Origin: Thauera terpenica 58Eu
Lineage (GTDB): Bacteria > Pseudomonadota > Gammaproteobacteria > Burkholderiales > Rhodocyclaceae
Assembly: GCF_000443165.1 (NCBI RefSeq)
Contig: NZ_ATJV01000061.1
Coordinates: forward strand, 1 to 33,271
Direction: 5' to 3'
Length of the DNA: 33,271 nucleotides
The translations under genes and the position numbers were made by a program. The notes beneath the pieces are model-generated. The model was not told the origin of the DNA. It did not search any database and saw only the letters and a list, made by a program, of their open reading frames with translations. This document shows positions 22,646 through 31,025 of this stretch, one piece after another. Position 1 is the first letter of the stretch. Every line of letters starts with the position of its first letter.

Positions 22646-23272
22646 ATGCTTGAAGTTGAACACCTCGCCTGCCTGAAGGGCGATCGCCTGCTGTTTCGCG
22701 ACCTCGCCCTCCGCCTCCAGGCCGGCGAGCTGCTGCGTGTCGCCGGAGCGAATGGCGTCGGCAAGACCAGCCTGCTGCGCCTGGTGACCGGTCTGGCCCT
22801 GCCCGAGGCCGGGGACATCCGCTGGAGTGCCAGATGCATTCGTCGCGAGCGCGAGGCCTTTCATCGCGAACTCCTCTATCTGGGCCACGCGCCGGCGATA
22901 AACGACCTCCTCAGCCCGCTCGAGAACCTGCGTTTTGCATGCGCTGCGGCGGGCGATGAGCTCAGCGCAGCGGCCTGCGTGCAGGCCCTGGAGCGGATAG
23001 GCCTCGCCGACCAGCTCGATCTCCCCGCTCGTGTGCTGTCTCAGGGCCAGCGCCGCCGCGTCGGCCTGGCGCGTTTGTTTCTGTCGGCGCGGCGCAAGCT
23101 GTGGGTGCTCGACGAGCCCTTCACCGCGCTCGACGTGAAGGCCGTCGCCGATCTCGCCCAGGCGCTGACCGAGCATTGTGCGGCGGGCGGGATGGTCATG
23201 CTGACAACACATCAGGACGCGCCCTTCGCCGTCCCGCCGCGCGTGCTCGATGTCGGGGCGTATGCATGCTGA
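22646..23272 (+). CDS. ccmA: CcmA, heme-exporter ABC ATPase
   Basis: The ATPase of the CcmABCD complex, which uses ATP to release heme-loaded CcmE from CcmC. The protein is 208 residues. Walker A is GANGVGKTSLL (about 35-45), the ABC signature LSQGQRRRVGLARL lies near residues 132-145, and Walker B is KLWVLDEPFTALD. The ATG at 22646 has little visible ribosome site, and 145 bases including the palindrome separate it from napC. It overlaps ccmB by 7 bases. No strong separate promoter was identified, so readthrough from nap is likely. Confidence 0.96.
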   Translation: MLEVEHLACLKGDRLLFRDLALRLQAGELLRVAGANGVGKTSLLRLVTGLALPEAGDIRWSARCIRREREAFHRELLYLGHAPAINDLLSPLENLRFACAAAGDELSAAACVQALERIGLADQLDLPARVLSQGQRRRVGLARLFLSARRKLWVLDEPFTALDVKAVADLAQALTEHCAAGGMVMLTTHQDAPFAVPPRVLDVGAYAC

Positions 23273-23934
23273 GCACCTTCTCTGCGGTCCTGCGGCGCGA
23301 CCTTCTGCTGGCCTGGCGGGGGCGGGCGGACGTGCTCGTCACCCTCGCCTTCTTTGTCATCGTGGTCTGTCTGTTCCCGTTCGGGGTCGGTGCCGAGCCC
23401 AATCTGTTGCGCGCCATAGCGCCCGGGGTGTTGTGGGTGGCGGCGCTGCTCGCCTGCTTGCTGTCGCTGCATCGCCTGTTCGCGCAGGACTACAGCGACG
23501 GAACCCTTGAGCAGCTTCTCCTGTCCAGTGAGCCTGCCGCCCTGTGGGTCACAGCAAAAGTGCTGGCGTTCTGGCTCAGTACCGGGCTTCCGGTGGTGGT
23601 GGTTGCGCCGGCCCTGGCGCAGTTGCTTGACCTCGAACAAGGCGCCCTGCCGGTGCTGGTTTTAAGTTTGACGCTGGGTACGCCGATTCTCGGCTTGCTC
23701 GGTGCGGTGGGCGCCGCGCTCACGCTCGGCCTGCGCGGTGGTGGTATGTTGCTGGCCCTGCTCGTGCTGCCCTTGTTCGTGCCGGTGCTGATCTTCGGTG
23801 CGGGGGCGGTCGAAGCCGAGCTCTCGGGCAGCGGGGCGACGGCTCACCTCTTGCTCCTGGGGGGCGGCTTGGCGGCTTCCCTGGCGCTGGCGCCGTGGGC
23901 GTGCGCCGCGGCCTTGCGCATCTCGACCGATTGA
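23266..23934 (+). CDS. ccmB: CcmB, heme-exporter permease
   Basis: The membrane subunit of the CcmAB transporter, 222 residues with six predicted helices. The family N-terminus FSAVLRRDLLLAWRGRADV, the FAQDYSDGTLEQLLLS motif and repeated Leu/Val/Gly-rich spans are clear. The ATG at 23266 overlaps the last 7 bases of ccmA. An upstream in-frame extension lies inside ccmA and is rejected. A 64-base gap then precedes ccmC, the largest spacing inside the ccm set. Confidence 0.94.
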   Translation: MLSTFSAVLRRDLLLAWRGRADVLVTLAFFVIVVCLFPFGVGAEPNLLRAIAPGVLWVAALLACLLSLHRLFAQDYSDGTLEQLLLSSEPAALWVTAKVLAFWLSTGLPVVVVAPALAQLLDLEQGALPVLVLSLTLGTPILGLLGAVGAALTLGLRGGGMLLALLVLPLFVPVLIFGAGAVEAELSGSGATAHLLLLGGGLAASLALAPWACAAALRISTD

Positions 23935-23998
23935 TGAACTGAATCCAATACCGTCGGCGTGTCCGGCGGGGAACGTAACAACCAAGAGTCGTCCACGC

Positions 23999-24775
23999 AT
24001 GAATTCTCCCCAGCGCAGCCGCAGCATTTTCCGCTTTGCGGCCCCGCACAATTTCTATCATCTGGCGGGTCGACTCGCACCCTGGTTTGCTGCGGCAGCG
24101 CTCGCCCTGACCCTGGCCGGGCTGTGGCTGGCCTTCATCGTCGCCCCCACCGACGCCACCCAGGGGCAGGTCTATCGCGTCATCTTCATTCACGTGCCGG
24201 CGGCGTGGATGTCGATGTTCATCTATCTGCTGATGGCCTTGTGGTCAGCGGTCGGATTGGTCATGAACACGCGCCTGTCCTTCATCGTGAGCCAGGCGCT
24301 GGCGCCGACCGGGGCGATGTTCTGTTTTGTCGCGCTGTGGACCGGGGCGCTGTGGGGCAAACCCACCTGGGGAGCCTACTGGGTGTGGGATGCACGCCTG
24401 ACCTCGCAGCTGCTGCTGCTGTTCCTGTACTTCGGCTTCATCGCCCTCACCCGTGCGATCGAAGATCCGCGTCGCGCCGATCGCGCCGGCGCCATCATCG
24501 CCCTGGTAGGGGCGGTCAACGTCCCCATCATCTATTTCTCCGTCAAATGGTGGAACACGCTGCATCAGGGGGCGTCCGTCAGCCTGACCAAGGCGCCATC
24601 CATGGCGACAACCATGCTCGCCGGCATGCTGGTGATGGCCTTTGCCGCCTGGGCTTACACCATCGCGGTCGTGCTGTGGCGTGTACGGCCGATGATTCTC
24701 GAGCGTGAGCGGCATACGGAGTGGGTGGGGCCGGAGCTCGAACGCGAGGCGCAGATCAGAGGAGGGAAGGCCTGA
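23999..24775 (+). CDS. ccmC: CcmC, heme-handling membrane protein
   Basis: It loads heme onto CcmE in the inner membrane. The protein is 258 residues with six predicted helices. The tryptophan-rich WWD-type motif is [17 protein letters not shown] in the periplasmic loop, flanked by conserved histidines (HVPAAW and the NTLHQGAS segment). The ATG at 23999 is chosen because the conserved N-terminus [12 protein letters not shown] follows shortly; the upstream open frame runs into ccmB. The stop overlaps the ccmD start (TGATG). Confidence 0.96.
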   Translation: MNSPQRSRSIFRFAAPHNFYHLAGRLAPWFAAAALALTLAGLWLAFIVAPTDATQGQVYRVIFIHVPAAWMSMFIYLLMALWSAVGLVMNTRLSFIVSQALAPTGAMFCFVALWTGALWGKPTWGAYWVWDARLTSQLLLLFLYFGFIALTRAIEDPRRADRAGAIIALVGAVNVPIIYFSVKWWNTLHQGASVSLTKAPSMATTMLAGMLVMAFAAWAYTIAVVLWRVRPMILERERHTEWVGPELEREAQIRGGKA

Positions 24776-24999
24776 TGCAGTGGGAAAGCTGGTCGGCGTT
24801 CTGGAGCATGGGGGGCGCCGCGTTCTTCGTGTGGGGCAGCTATGGCCTCACTTTTGCATTGATGGCGCTGGAACTCGCGCTGCTGTTTCGGCGTCAGAGG
24901 GACACTGTGACGCGCCTGTTGCGCTGGCGGCGAGCCGTTGGCAAGAGTTCAGCAAAGAAAGGCGGCGCATTCGCACCTGCCATGGAGTCGGAAACATGA
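24775..24999 (+). CDS. ccmD: CcmD, small membrane protein of heme export complex
   Basis: A 74-residue protein with one membrane helix (about 14-36, [23 protein letters not shown] split around Gly) and a basic cytoplasmic tail. In Ccm systems CcmD links CcmABC and helps release holo-CcmE. The conserved WxSYGLT-type motif is present (VWGSYGLTF). Its start shares one base with the ccmC stop, has a GGAGGGAAGG site, and its stop overlaps the ccmE start (ATGA). It is slightly long for the family; the extra residues are in the tail. Confidence 0.9.
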   Translation: MQWESWSAFWSMGGAAFFVWGSYGLTFALMALELALLFRRQRDTVTRLLRWRRAVGKSSAKKGGAFAPAMESET

Positions 25000-25442
25000 A
25001 AGCCCGTAGCAAACGTCTGATGCTGGTTGGCGGGGGCGTAGCCCTGCTCGTCGCCGCCGTTGCCCTGGTGCTCAGCGCCTTTCAGCAGAATCTGGTGTTC
25101 TTTCACACGCCGAGCGAGGTCGCCGAGGGCAAGGCGCCCACCGGCAAGACTTTCCGTGTCGGGGGCATGGTCGAGGATGGCTCGATCAAGCGTGAAGCCG
25201 ACGGGCTCACGGTCAGCTTCGTCATCACTGACACCGCGAAGGTGATTCCAGTGAGTTACCGCGGCACGCTCCCCGACCTGTTCAAGGAAGGCAAGGGTGC
25301 GGTGGTACAGGGCAAGCTCGAAGCCGACGGCACCTTCCGCGCGAGTGAAGTGCTGGCCAAGCACGACGAGAACTACATGCCGCCCGAAGCGGCCCATGCG
25401 GTCGAACAGGCGAGCAAGGCCGCCGCAACCGTGAGCCAATGA
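24996..25442 (+). CDS. ccmE: CcmE, periplasmic heme chaperone
   Basis: It covalently binds heme and hands it to the CcmFH ligase. The protein is 148 residues with one N-terminal membrane helix (about 8-28) and a periplasmic OB-fold. The heme-binding His123 lies in [12 protein letters not shown], with Tyr127 as the usual axial ligand (HxxxY motif). The early motif KRLMLVGGG and the [11 protein letters not shown] strand are typical. It starts within the ccmD stop and ends one base before the ccmF start. Confidence 0.96.
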   Translation: MKARSKRLMLVGGGVALLVAAVALVLSAFQQNLVFFHTPSEVAEGKAPTGKTFRVGGMVEDGSIKREADGLTVSFVITDTAKVIPVSYRGTLPDLFKEGKGAVVQGKLEADGTFRASEVLAKHDENYMPPEAAHAVEQASKAAATVSQ

Positions 25443-25443
25443 C

Positions 25444-27417
25444 ATGATTCCAGAACTCGGTCATTTCTCCCTCGTCCTCGCCCTCGTCCTGGCGCTGGTG
25501 CAGGCGGTGGTGCCCATGGTGGGTGCCAGCCGCAACCGCTTCGCCTTGATGGCGGTCGGGCGGCCTGCAGCGCAGGGGCAGTTCTTCTTCATCCTCGTCA
25601 GCTATGTGTGCCTGACCTGGGCCTTCATCCAGAGTGATTTCTCGGTGCAGCTGGCGGCGAGCAATTCGCATAGCGCAACCCCGCTGATGTACAAGATCAC
25701 CGGGGTGTGGGGCAATCACGAGGGCTCGCTGCTGTTGTGGGCGATGTCCTTGTCGCTGTGGACGGTGGCGGTGACGGTGTTCTCCAGTCATCTGCCCGAA
25801 GCTTTCGTGGCGCGCGTCCTCGGCGTGCTGGGTTGGGTCAGCGTCGGCTTCCTGTCCTTCCTGCTCGTCACCTCCAACCCTTTCGACCGCATTCTGCCGG
25901 GCGCCGGTGAGGGGCGAGACCTGAATCCGCTGCTGCAGGATCCGGGCATGATCATTCACCCGCCCCTGCTGTACATGGGCTACGTGGGCTTTTCGGTCGC
26001 GTTCGCGTTTGCCATTGCCGCGCTGCTGTCCGGCCGCATGGATGCGGCCTGGGCGCGTTGGTCGCGGCCATGGACCACGGTGGCCTGGGTGTTCCTCACC
26101 GCGGGCATTGCGGTGGGTTCGGGTTGGGCTTACTACGAGCTGGGCTGGGGCGGCTGGTGGTTCTGGGATCCGGTCGAGAACGCGTCCTTCATGCCGTGGT
26201 TGCTCGGCACCGCGCTCATGCACTCGCTCGCCGTCACCGAAAAACGTGGCGCCTTCCGCAGCTGGACCGTCCTGCTGGCGATCAGCGCCTTCTCCCTGTC
26301 GCTGCTGGGCACTTTCATCGTGCGCTCGGGTGTCATCACCAGCGTGCATGCTTTCGCCACCGACCCCAAGCGCGGCCTGTTCATCCTCGCCCTGCTCGTG
26401 ATCGTGATCGGCGTGTCCCTGCTGCTGTATGCGTGGCGTGCGCCGCGCCTGGGCGGTGGCGGCAGCTTCAGCTTCGTGTCGCGTGAAACGGCACTGCTCG
26501 GCAACAATGTGCTGCTGTCGGTGGCTTCGGCTTCGGTGCTGTTGGGCACGACCTACCCGCTCTTCCTCGACGCGCTGGGCATGGGCAAGATCTCGGTCGG
26601 CCCACCCTACTTCGAGGCGGTGTTCATCCCGCTGATGACTCCCGTGGTCGTGCTGATGATGTTCGGGCCCTTTTTGCGCTGGAAGGATGACGATCTCGTC
26701 GCCGCGGTGCGCAAGGTGGCGCCGACCTTCATTGCCAGCGCGGTGATTGGCCTGGGCACGGCGTACGCGGTCGATCACGTCACCTGGCGTACCGTGCTTG
26801 GTCTGGCGCTTGCGGCCTGGGTTGTGCTCGCCAGCGTGCAGCTGCTGGCGGTGCGCATCACCGACCGTGCTGGCGCCGGCCTGGGCGCACGTCTGCGCTC
26901 GATCACCGCGTCGTGGTGGGGGATGTGGCTGGCGCACCTGGGCGTGGGTGTGTTCATCATCGGCGTCACCCTGGTCGGAAGCCTCAACACCAACCTCGAC
27001 GTGAAGATGCGCGACGGTCAGCGCGCCGAGCTGGCCGGTTACAGCTTCACTTTCCGTGGCGTGCAGGATGCCGATGGCCCCAACTACGATGCCGCGCGCG
27101 CGACCATCGATGTTCGCCGTGGTGAGCTTGCAATTGCCACCTTGACTCCGGAAAAACGCCTCTACCGCGCGCAGGGCATGCCGATGACCGAAGCCTCGAT
27201 CGACATCGGCCCTTTCCGCGACGTCTATGTCTCGCTTGGCGAGGAGATCGAGGATGGCACCTGGATCGTCAGCATCTACTACAAGCCCTTCATCAGCTGG
27301 ATCTGGCTGGGTTGCACGCTGATGGCCCTGGGCGGCGTGTTTGCAGTTGCCGATCGTCGTTATCGTCGTCTGGCCGTGCGGGAAACCACGCTGTCCACCC
27401 AGCAGCGTACGGCCTGA
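25444..27417 (+). CDS. ccmF: CcmF, cytochrome c heme ligase subunit
   Basis: The large membrane subunit of the heme ligase that attaches heme to CXXCH motifs of apocytochromes. It is 657 residues, normal length, with many membrane helices. The WWD motif (GWGGWWFWDPVENASFMPWL) is near residues 235-254. Conserved histidine regions WGNHEGSLLLW and LHSL-like (ALMHSLAVTEKRGAFR) are present, and a large periplasmic C-terminal domain precedes the last helix. It begins one base after ccmE. Confidence 0.97.
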   Translation: MIPELGHFSLVLALVLALVQAVVPMVGASRNRFALMAVGRPAAQGQFFFILVSYVCLTWAFIQSDFSVQLAASNSHSATPLMYKITGVWGNHEGSLLLWAMSLSLWTVAVTVFSSHLPEAFVARVLGVLGWVSVGFLSFLLVTSNPFDRILPGAGEGRDLNPLLQDPGMIIHPPLLYMGYVGFSVAFAFAIAALLSGRMDAAWARWSRPWTTVAWVFLTAGIAVGSGWAYYELGWGGWWFWDPVENASFMPWLLGTALMHSLAVTEKRGAFRSWTVLLAISAFSLSLLGTFIVRSGVITSVHAFATDPKRGLFILALLVIVIGVSLLLYAWRAPRLGGGGSFSFVSRETALLGNNVLLSVASASVLLGTTYPLFLDALGMGKISVGPPYFEAVFIPLMTPVVVLMMFGPFLRWKDDDLVAAVRKVAPTFIASAVIGLGTAYAVDHVTWRTVLGLALAAWVVLASVQLLAVRITDRAGAGLGARLRSITASWWGMWLAHLGVGVFIIGVTLVGSLNTNLDVKMRDGQRAELAGYSFTFRGVQDADGPNYDAARATIDVRRGELAIATLTPEKRLYRAQGMPMTEASIDIGPFRDVYVSLGEEIEDGTWIVSIYYKPFISWIWLGCTLMALGGVFAVADRRYRRLAVRETTLSTQQRTA

Positions 27418-27436
27418 GCGGCACGGAAAAGTCCTG

Positions 27437-28030
27437 ATGAAAGCCAAATTTCTCGTTCCACTGCTGCTGTTCTTTGGCCTGGCGGGTTTTCTCGCCTTCG
27501 GTCTCACCCTCAACCCGCGCGAAGTGCCCTCGCCGCTGATCGACAAGCCGGCGCCCAACTTCAAGCTGGCGCGCATCGATGATCCGGCCTCCACCTTTGC
27601 CCTCGAGGAAATGCGTGGCCAGGTGTGGCTGCTCAACGTGTGGGCGTCGTGGTGCGTGGCCTGTCGCCAGGAGCATCCGCTGCTGGTGCGCATGGCCAGG
27701 CAGAAGCTGGTGCCGGTGGTGGGTCTCAACTACAAGGAAGTCCGTGGCGATGGCGCGCTCAATGTGCGCGGCATGGCGCTGGAGGCCGAGACCGCCCTCG
27801 CCGTCGAGCGCGCCCGCGGCTGGCTCAGCGACCACGGTGATCCCTATGTGTTGTCGGTGCTCGACGTTGACGGTCGGGTCGGTATCGATTTCGGCGTGTA
27901 TGGCGTGCCCGAGACCTTCCTCATCGACGCCGAGGGCCGCATTCGTTACAAGCATATCGGCCCGATCACGCCCGATAGTCTGCAGCAGGTGATCATGCCC
28001 AAGGTTGAGGAGTTGCGCCGTGCAGGTTGA
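27437..28030 (+). CDS. ccmG: CcmG/DsbE, thioredoxin-like thiol-disulfide protein
   Basis: A membrane-anchored periplasmic reductant that keeps apocytochrome CXXCH cysteines reduced for heme attachment. The protein is 197 residues: one N-terminal helix (about 5-23) and a thioredoxin fold with active site WCVAC (Cys73, Cys76), the family-typical acidic GVYGVPETFLID cis-Pro loop and a NYKEVR insert. The ATG at 27437 is chosen; the upstream in-frame extension lies in ccmF. Its last 11 bases overlap ccmH, and a GAGGAG sequence in its 3' end serves as the ccmH ribosome site. Confidence 0.95.
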   Translation: MKAKFLVPLLLFFGLAGFLAFGLTLNPREVPSPLIDKPAPNFKLARIDDPASTFALEEMRGQVWLLNVWASWCVACRQEHPLLVRMARQKLVPVVGLNYKEVRGDGALNVRGMALEAETALAVERARGWLSDHGDPYVLSVLDVDGRVGIDFGVYGVPETFLIDAEGRIRYKHIGPITPDSLQQVIMPKVEELRRAG

Positions 28031-28583
28031 TGTTGTGGTGAAACCCCTGCGCACCATTGCCCTCGCGATGCTGCTGGCGGCTGCCTTGCCCACTGCCGCG
28101 CAGCCCGCAGCCGCATCCACTGCCGCGCAGGGCGCGGCAAGTGCGGACCTCGCCCCCACGGTGGCACCCGACCCCCAGCTCGAAGCCGATGTGCAGGAGC
28201 TGTCGCACAAGCTGCGCTGTCTGGTGTGCCAGAACCAGTCAATCGCCGAATCCAACGCCCCCTTGGCGGTGGATCTGCGCGACCAGGTGCGTGAGCAGCT
28301 CGCAAGCGGACGCAGCAAGGAAGACGTGGTGGATTACCTGGTCGCCCGTTATGGCGATTTCGTGCTCTATGAGCCGCCGCTCAAGGGTGCGACGCTTTTG
28401 CTTTGGGGCGGTCCGGCCTTGCTGCTGTTTGGCGGCGCGGGCTGGCTCGTGCTGCGCCTGCGGCGTCGCTCCAGTGAGCTTGACGCTACTGCCGGTCTCA
28501 GTGCGACCGAGCGTACGCGCGCGCGCGAATTGCTCGCTGGCCGTGCGCAGCCCTCATCTGAATCCCCGGAGTCTCGTTCGTGA
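28020..28583 (+). CDS. ccmH: CcmH, cytochrome c maturation thiol-redox protein
   Basis: A 187-residue protein with an N-terminal signal or anchor (about 11-28), a CcmH domain with active-site Cys67 and Cys70 in LRCLVCQNQSIAES, and a C-terminal membrane helix (about 125-145). It resolves mixed disulfides and acts with CcmF in heme ligation. GTG 28020 is chosen as start because GAGGAG (28007-28012) lies 7 bases upstream; GTG 28035 and 28038 are weaker options. It overlaps ccmG by 11 bases. Its stop overlaps the ccmI start (GTGA). CcmH and CcmI are separate genes here, unlike the fused E. coli form. Confidence 0.94.
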   Translation: MQVDVVVKPLRTIALAMLLAAALPTAAQPAAASTAAQGAASADLAPTVAPDPQLEADVQELSHKLRCLVCQNQSIAESNAPLAVDLRDQVREQLASGRSKEDVVDYLVARYGDFVLYEPPLKGATLLLWGGPALLLFGGAGWLVLRLRRRSSELDATAGLSATERTRARELLAGRAQPSSESPESRS

Positions 28584-29818
28584 TCACTTTCATCCTTTTC
28601 GCCGGCCTGCTCCTGGCCGGCGCCTTGCTGTGGATATTGCCCCCGCTTTTCGGCGTCAAGGGTCGCGTGCAGCGTGAGCATGTGATGCAGAGTGGCCTGG
28701 CGCTGGACGTGCTGCGTGAGCAGTTGGTGGACCTGGACGCCGAGCTGGCGGCTGGGCGCATCGACGCGGCCAGTCACGCGAAGACGCGCGAGGAGGTCGA
28801 GCGCCGCGCGCTGGAAGAGGGCGAAGCCGCGACCGAGCGCGCCCACGCTGCTGACTCCCGCCCTGACCGACGCTGGGCGCTGGGGCTGGCACTGGGCATC
28901 CCCGCCATGGCGGTGGCGGGCTACATGGTCTTCGGCACCCCCGCCGGCCTCGATCCGGCCAACGTGGCGGGACAGCAAGGTTTCACCGCCGAAGAGATCG
29001 TCGAGATGGTCGGTACGCTCGAGGCGAGGCTGAAGGCAGAGCCGGACAACGCCGAAGGCTGGATGATGCTCGCGCGCTCCTATCTGGTGCTGCAGGACTA
29101 TCCGAAGGCAGGGGCCGCGTACGCGCGCCTCGCACAGCTTGTGCCCGACGATCCGGATGTGTTCGCCGACTGGGCGGATGTGGTGGCGGCGACAAAGGGT
29201 ACGGTGGTGGGCGACGCCGATGCCCTGGCGCAGAAGGCGCTGGCGATCGCGCCTGATCATCCGAAGGCGCTCGCGCTCGCCGGTACCGCGGCCTACCAGC
29301 GCGCTGACTACGCGGCGGCAGCGGGCTACTGGGAAAGGATCCTGGCCCGGATTCCGCCCGGAGAGGAGATCGCGGACGGGATTCGCGCCAGCGTGAACGA
29401 CGCACGTGCCAAGGCCGGGATGGCGCCGCTGGGCGAGGCTGACGCTCAACCCCAGGCCGCATCTCAGTCTGCAGCGCCGGCTGCGCTCAGCGTGTCCGGT
29501 CGTCTGGAAGTGGACCCGTCTGTGGCTGCCCGACTTGCACCCGAGGACCCGGTGTTCGTGTTTGCGCGCGGCGAGGGGGGCGGAGCGCCCCTGGCCGCCC
29601 TGCGTTTCAAGGCTTCCGAGCTGCCCCTCGACTTCAGCTTCGAGGGTGCGACCTTGATGATGGGTGAGGCGCCCCTGCCCGAGCGCGTCATCATCGGTGC
29701 GCGCGTATCCAAGGGCGGTGACGCGAGCGCTCGCAGTGGTGACCTTGAAGGCTTCGCCGCGCCCGTCGCCATCGATGCCAAGGGCCTCAGCCTGCGTATC
29801 GATCGCGTTCGCGAGTGA
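28580..29818 (+). CDS. ccmI: CcmI, apocytochrome c chaperone with TPR domain
   Basis: A 412-residue inner-membrane protein. Two membrane helices (about 2-20 and 96-115) flank a cytoplasmic coiled-coil loop; then comes a periplasmic TPR region (about 130-290: AEPDNAEGWMMLARSYL, KAGAAYARLAQLVPDDPDVF, YAAAAGYWERIL) and a C-terminal beta-rich domain (VSGRLEVDPSVAARL...). It binds the C-terminal helix of apocytochromes and delivers them to CcmFH (family knowledge). It starts at GTG 28580 overlapping the ccmH stop. It is the last gene of the ccm set and faces alr. Confidence 0.93.
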   Translation: MITFILFAGLLLAGALLWILPPLFGVKGRVQREHVMQSGLALDVLREQLVDLDAELAAGRIDAASHAKTREEVERRALEEGEAATERAHAADSRPDRRWALGLALGIPAMAVAGYMVFGTPAGLDPANVAGQQGFTAEEIVEMVGTLEARLKAEPDNAEGWMMLARSYLVLQDYPKAGAAYARLAQLVPDDPDVFADWADVVAATKGTVVGDADALAQKALAIAPDHPKALALAGTAAYQRADYAAAAGYWERILARIPPGEEIADGIRASVNDARAKAGMAPLGEADAQPQAASQSAAPAALSVSGRLEVDPSVAARLAPEDPVFVFARGEGGGAPLAALRFKASELPLDFSFEGATLMMGEAPLPERVIIGARVSKGGDASARSGDLEGFAAPVAIDAKGLSLRIDRVRE

Positions 29819-29825
29819 GCCCGCA

Positions 29826-29852
29826 ACGCCGACGGCGGCGAGTCGTCGGCGT
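29826..29852. terminator. Hairpin between convergent ccmI and alr
   Basis: ACGCCGAC (29826-29833) pairs with GTCGGCGT (29845-29852) around an 11-base loop. It starts 8 bases after the ccmI stop. No T-run follows. Possible bidirectional terminator. Confidence 0.4.
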
Positions 29853-29856
29853 GGAT

Positions 29857-29883
29857 GAGCTTCAGTCGAAGTAGCTGAAGCTC
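29857..29883. terminator. Second hairpin, overlapping the alr stop codon
   Basis: GAGCTTCAG (29857-29865) pairs perfectly with CTGAAGCTC (29875-29883) around a 9-base loop. It contains the alr stop and last codons. With the hairpin just before it, it makes a tandem 3'-end structure between the convergent genes. Confidence 0.4.
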
Positions 29884-30923
29884 ACCCGCTTGACGTTGCA
29901 CAACAGCTCATAGGCAATGGTGCCGACCGACGCCGCGATGCGGTTGACGGCGACCTCGCGCCCCCACAGCTGCACCCGGCTGCCAATGCCTGCCTGCGGC
30001 AGTGCACTCAGATCCACCGTCAGCATGTCCATCGATACCCGGCCGATGATGCGGCTCGGCTGGCCATCGATGGACACCGGCGTGCCGTCGGGCACCGTGC
30101 GTGGATAGCCGTCGGCGTAACCCATCGCCACCAGGCCGACACGGGTGCGCTCACTGGCGACGAAGCGTGCGCCATAGCCCAGTGTGGCGCCGGCCTCGAT
30201 TTCGTGCACCGCGATCACTGCGCTTTCCAGGCTCATCACCGGCAGCAGGCCATTGCCCTCGCCAGGTATCGGGTCTGCGCCATAGAGCAGGATGCCGGGC
30301 CGCGCCCAGTCGCGACGCGCCTCGGGCCAGGCGAGGATGGCACTCGAGTTGGCCAGGCTGTGAGCCCCCTGCAGGCCGCGGGTCGCGGCATCAAAACACG
30401 CAATCTGTGCGCTGGTAGCCGGCTCCTGCAGCTCGTCGGCGCGGGCAAAGTGGCTCATCAAGGTGATCTCGGCCACCTTGCCGCAGGCGCGCAGGCGCTG
30501 CCAGGCGGCCGCCACCGCGGTGTCGGCGAAGCCGGCACGGTTCATGCCACTGTTGACCTTGAGCCACACCCGCAGCGGGGTGGTGAGCGAGCTGGTCTCG
30601 ATCATGCGCAGCTGTGCTTCGTGGTGCACCACCGGCCATAGCCCATGGTTTGCCGCCAGCGCCAGCTCTGCACCATCGAACACGCCTTCCAGCAGCAAGA
30701 TGGGATGGCTGATGCCAGCGGCCCGCAGTTCCAGGGCCTCATCGAGAAAAGCGACCGCAAAACCGTCCGCCATGGCCGCCAGCGCCTGCGCGCAGCGCAC
30801 CGCGCCGTGGCCGTAGGCGTTTGCCTTGATGACGGCGAGCGCGCGTCCGCCATGACGGCGGCGGGCAAGCTCGTAGTTATGGCGCAGGGCGGCGAGATCG
30901 ATGAGGGCGCGTGCTGGGCGCAT
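29862..30923 (-). CDS. alr: Alanine racemase
   Basis: A PLP enzyme that interconverts L- and D-alanine for peptidoglycan. The protein is 353 residues, normal length. The cofactor lysine is Lys33 in AVIKANAYGHG, and the second catalytic base is Tyr250 in LGYGARF. PLP-barrel and C-terminal beta domains are complete (SMDMLTVDLS). The ATG at 30923 is chosen; an in-frame GTG at 30968 would add 15 residues without family similarity. It is convergent with ccmI and unrelated to the nitrate genes. Whether the enzyme is the biosynthetic Alr or catabolic DadX cannot be told from sequence alone. Confidence 0.96.
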   Translation of the reverse strand: MRPARALIDLAALRHNYELARRRHGGRALAVIKANAYGHGAVRCAQALAAMADGFAVAFLDEALELRAAGISHPILLLEGVFDGAELALAANHGLWPVVHHEAQLRMIETSSLTTPLRVWLKVNSGMNRAGFADTAVAAAWQRLRACGKVAEITLMSHFARADELQEPATSAQIACFDAATRGLQGAHSLANSSAILAWPEARRDWARPGILLYGADPIPGEGNGLLPVMSLESAVIAVHEIEAGATLGYGARFVASERTRVGLVAMGYADGYPRTVPDGTPVSIDGQPSRIIGRVSMDMLTVDLSALPQAGIGSRVQLWGREVAVNRIAASVGTIAYELLCNVKRVSFSYFD

Positions 30924-30983
30924 TACGGTAGCTTCCGGCTGGGACGAGGCGCCACATGGTGCTACCAAGCGCGCTTTGCGGCA

Positions 30984-31014
30984 ATGCCGGCGTCAGCAAC
31001 ATGCCGGCGTCAGC
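30984..31014. repeat. Short tandem direct repeat
   Basis: ATGCCGGCGTCAGC occurs at 30984-30997 and again at 31001-31014, separated by AAC. It lies in the 102-base gap between the MFS gene end and the alr start, where it could sit in the 3' region of the MFS transcript or the alr leader. No function is evident. Confidence 0.7.
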
Positions 31015-31025
31015 GCAGGCGGGTG

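Noticed and set aside
25282-27729. 815-codon minus-strand open frame opposite ccmF
   Set aside because: CcmF on the plus strand is clear. The mirror frame is His/Gln/Arg-rich and without homology.
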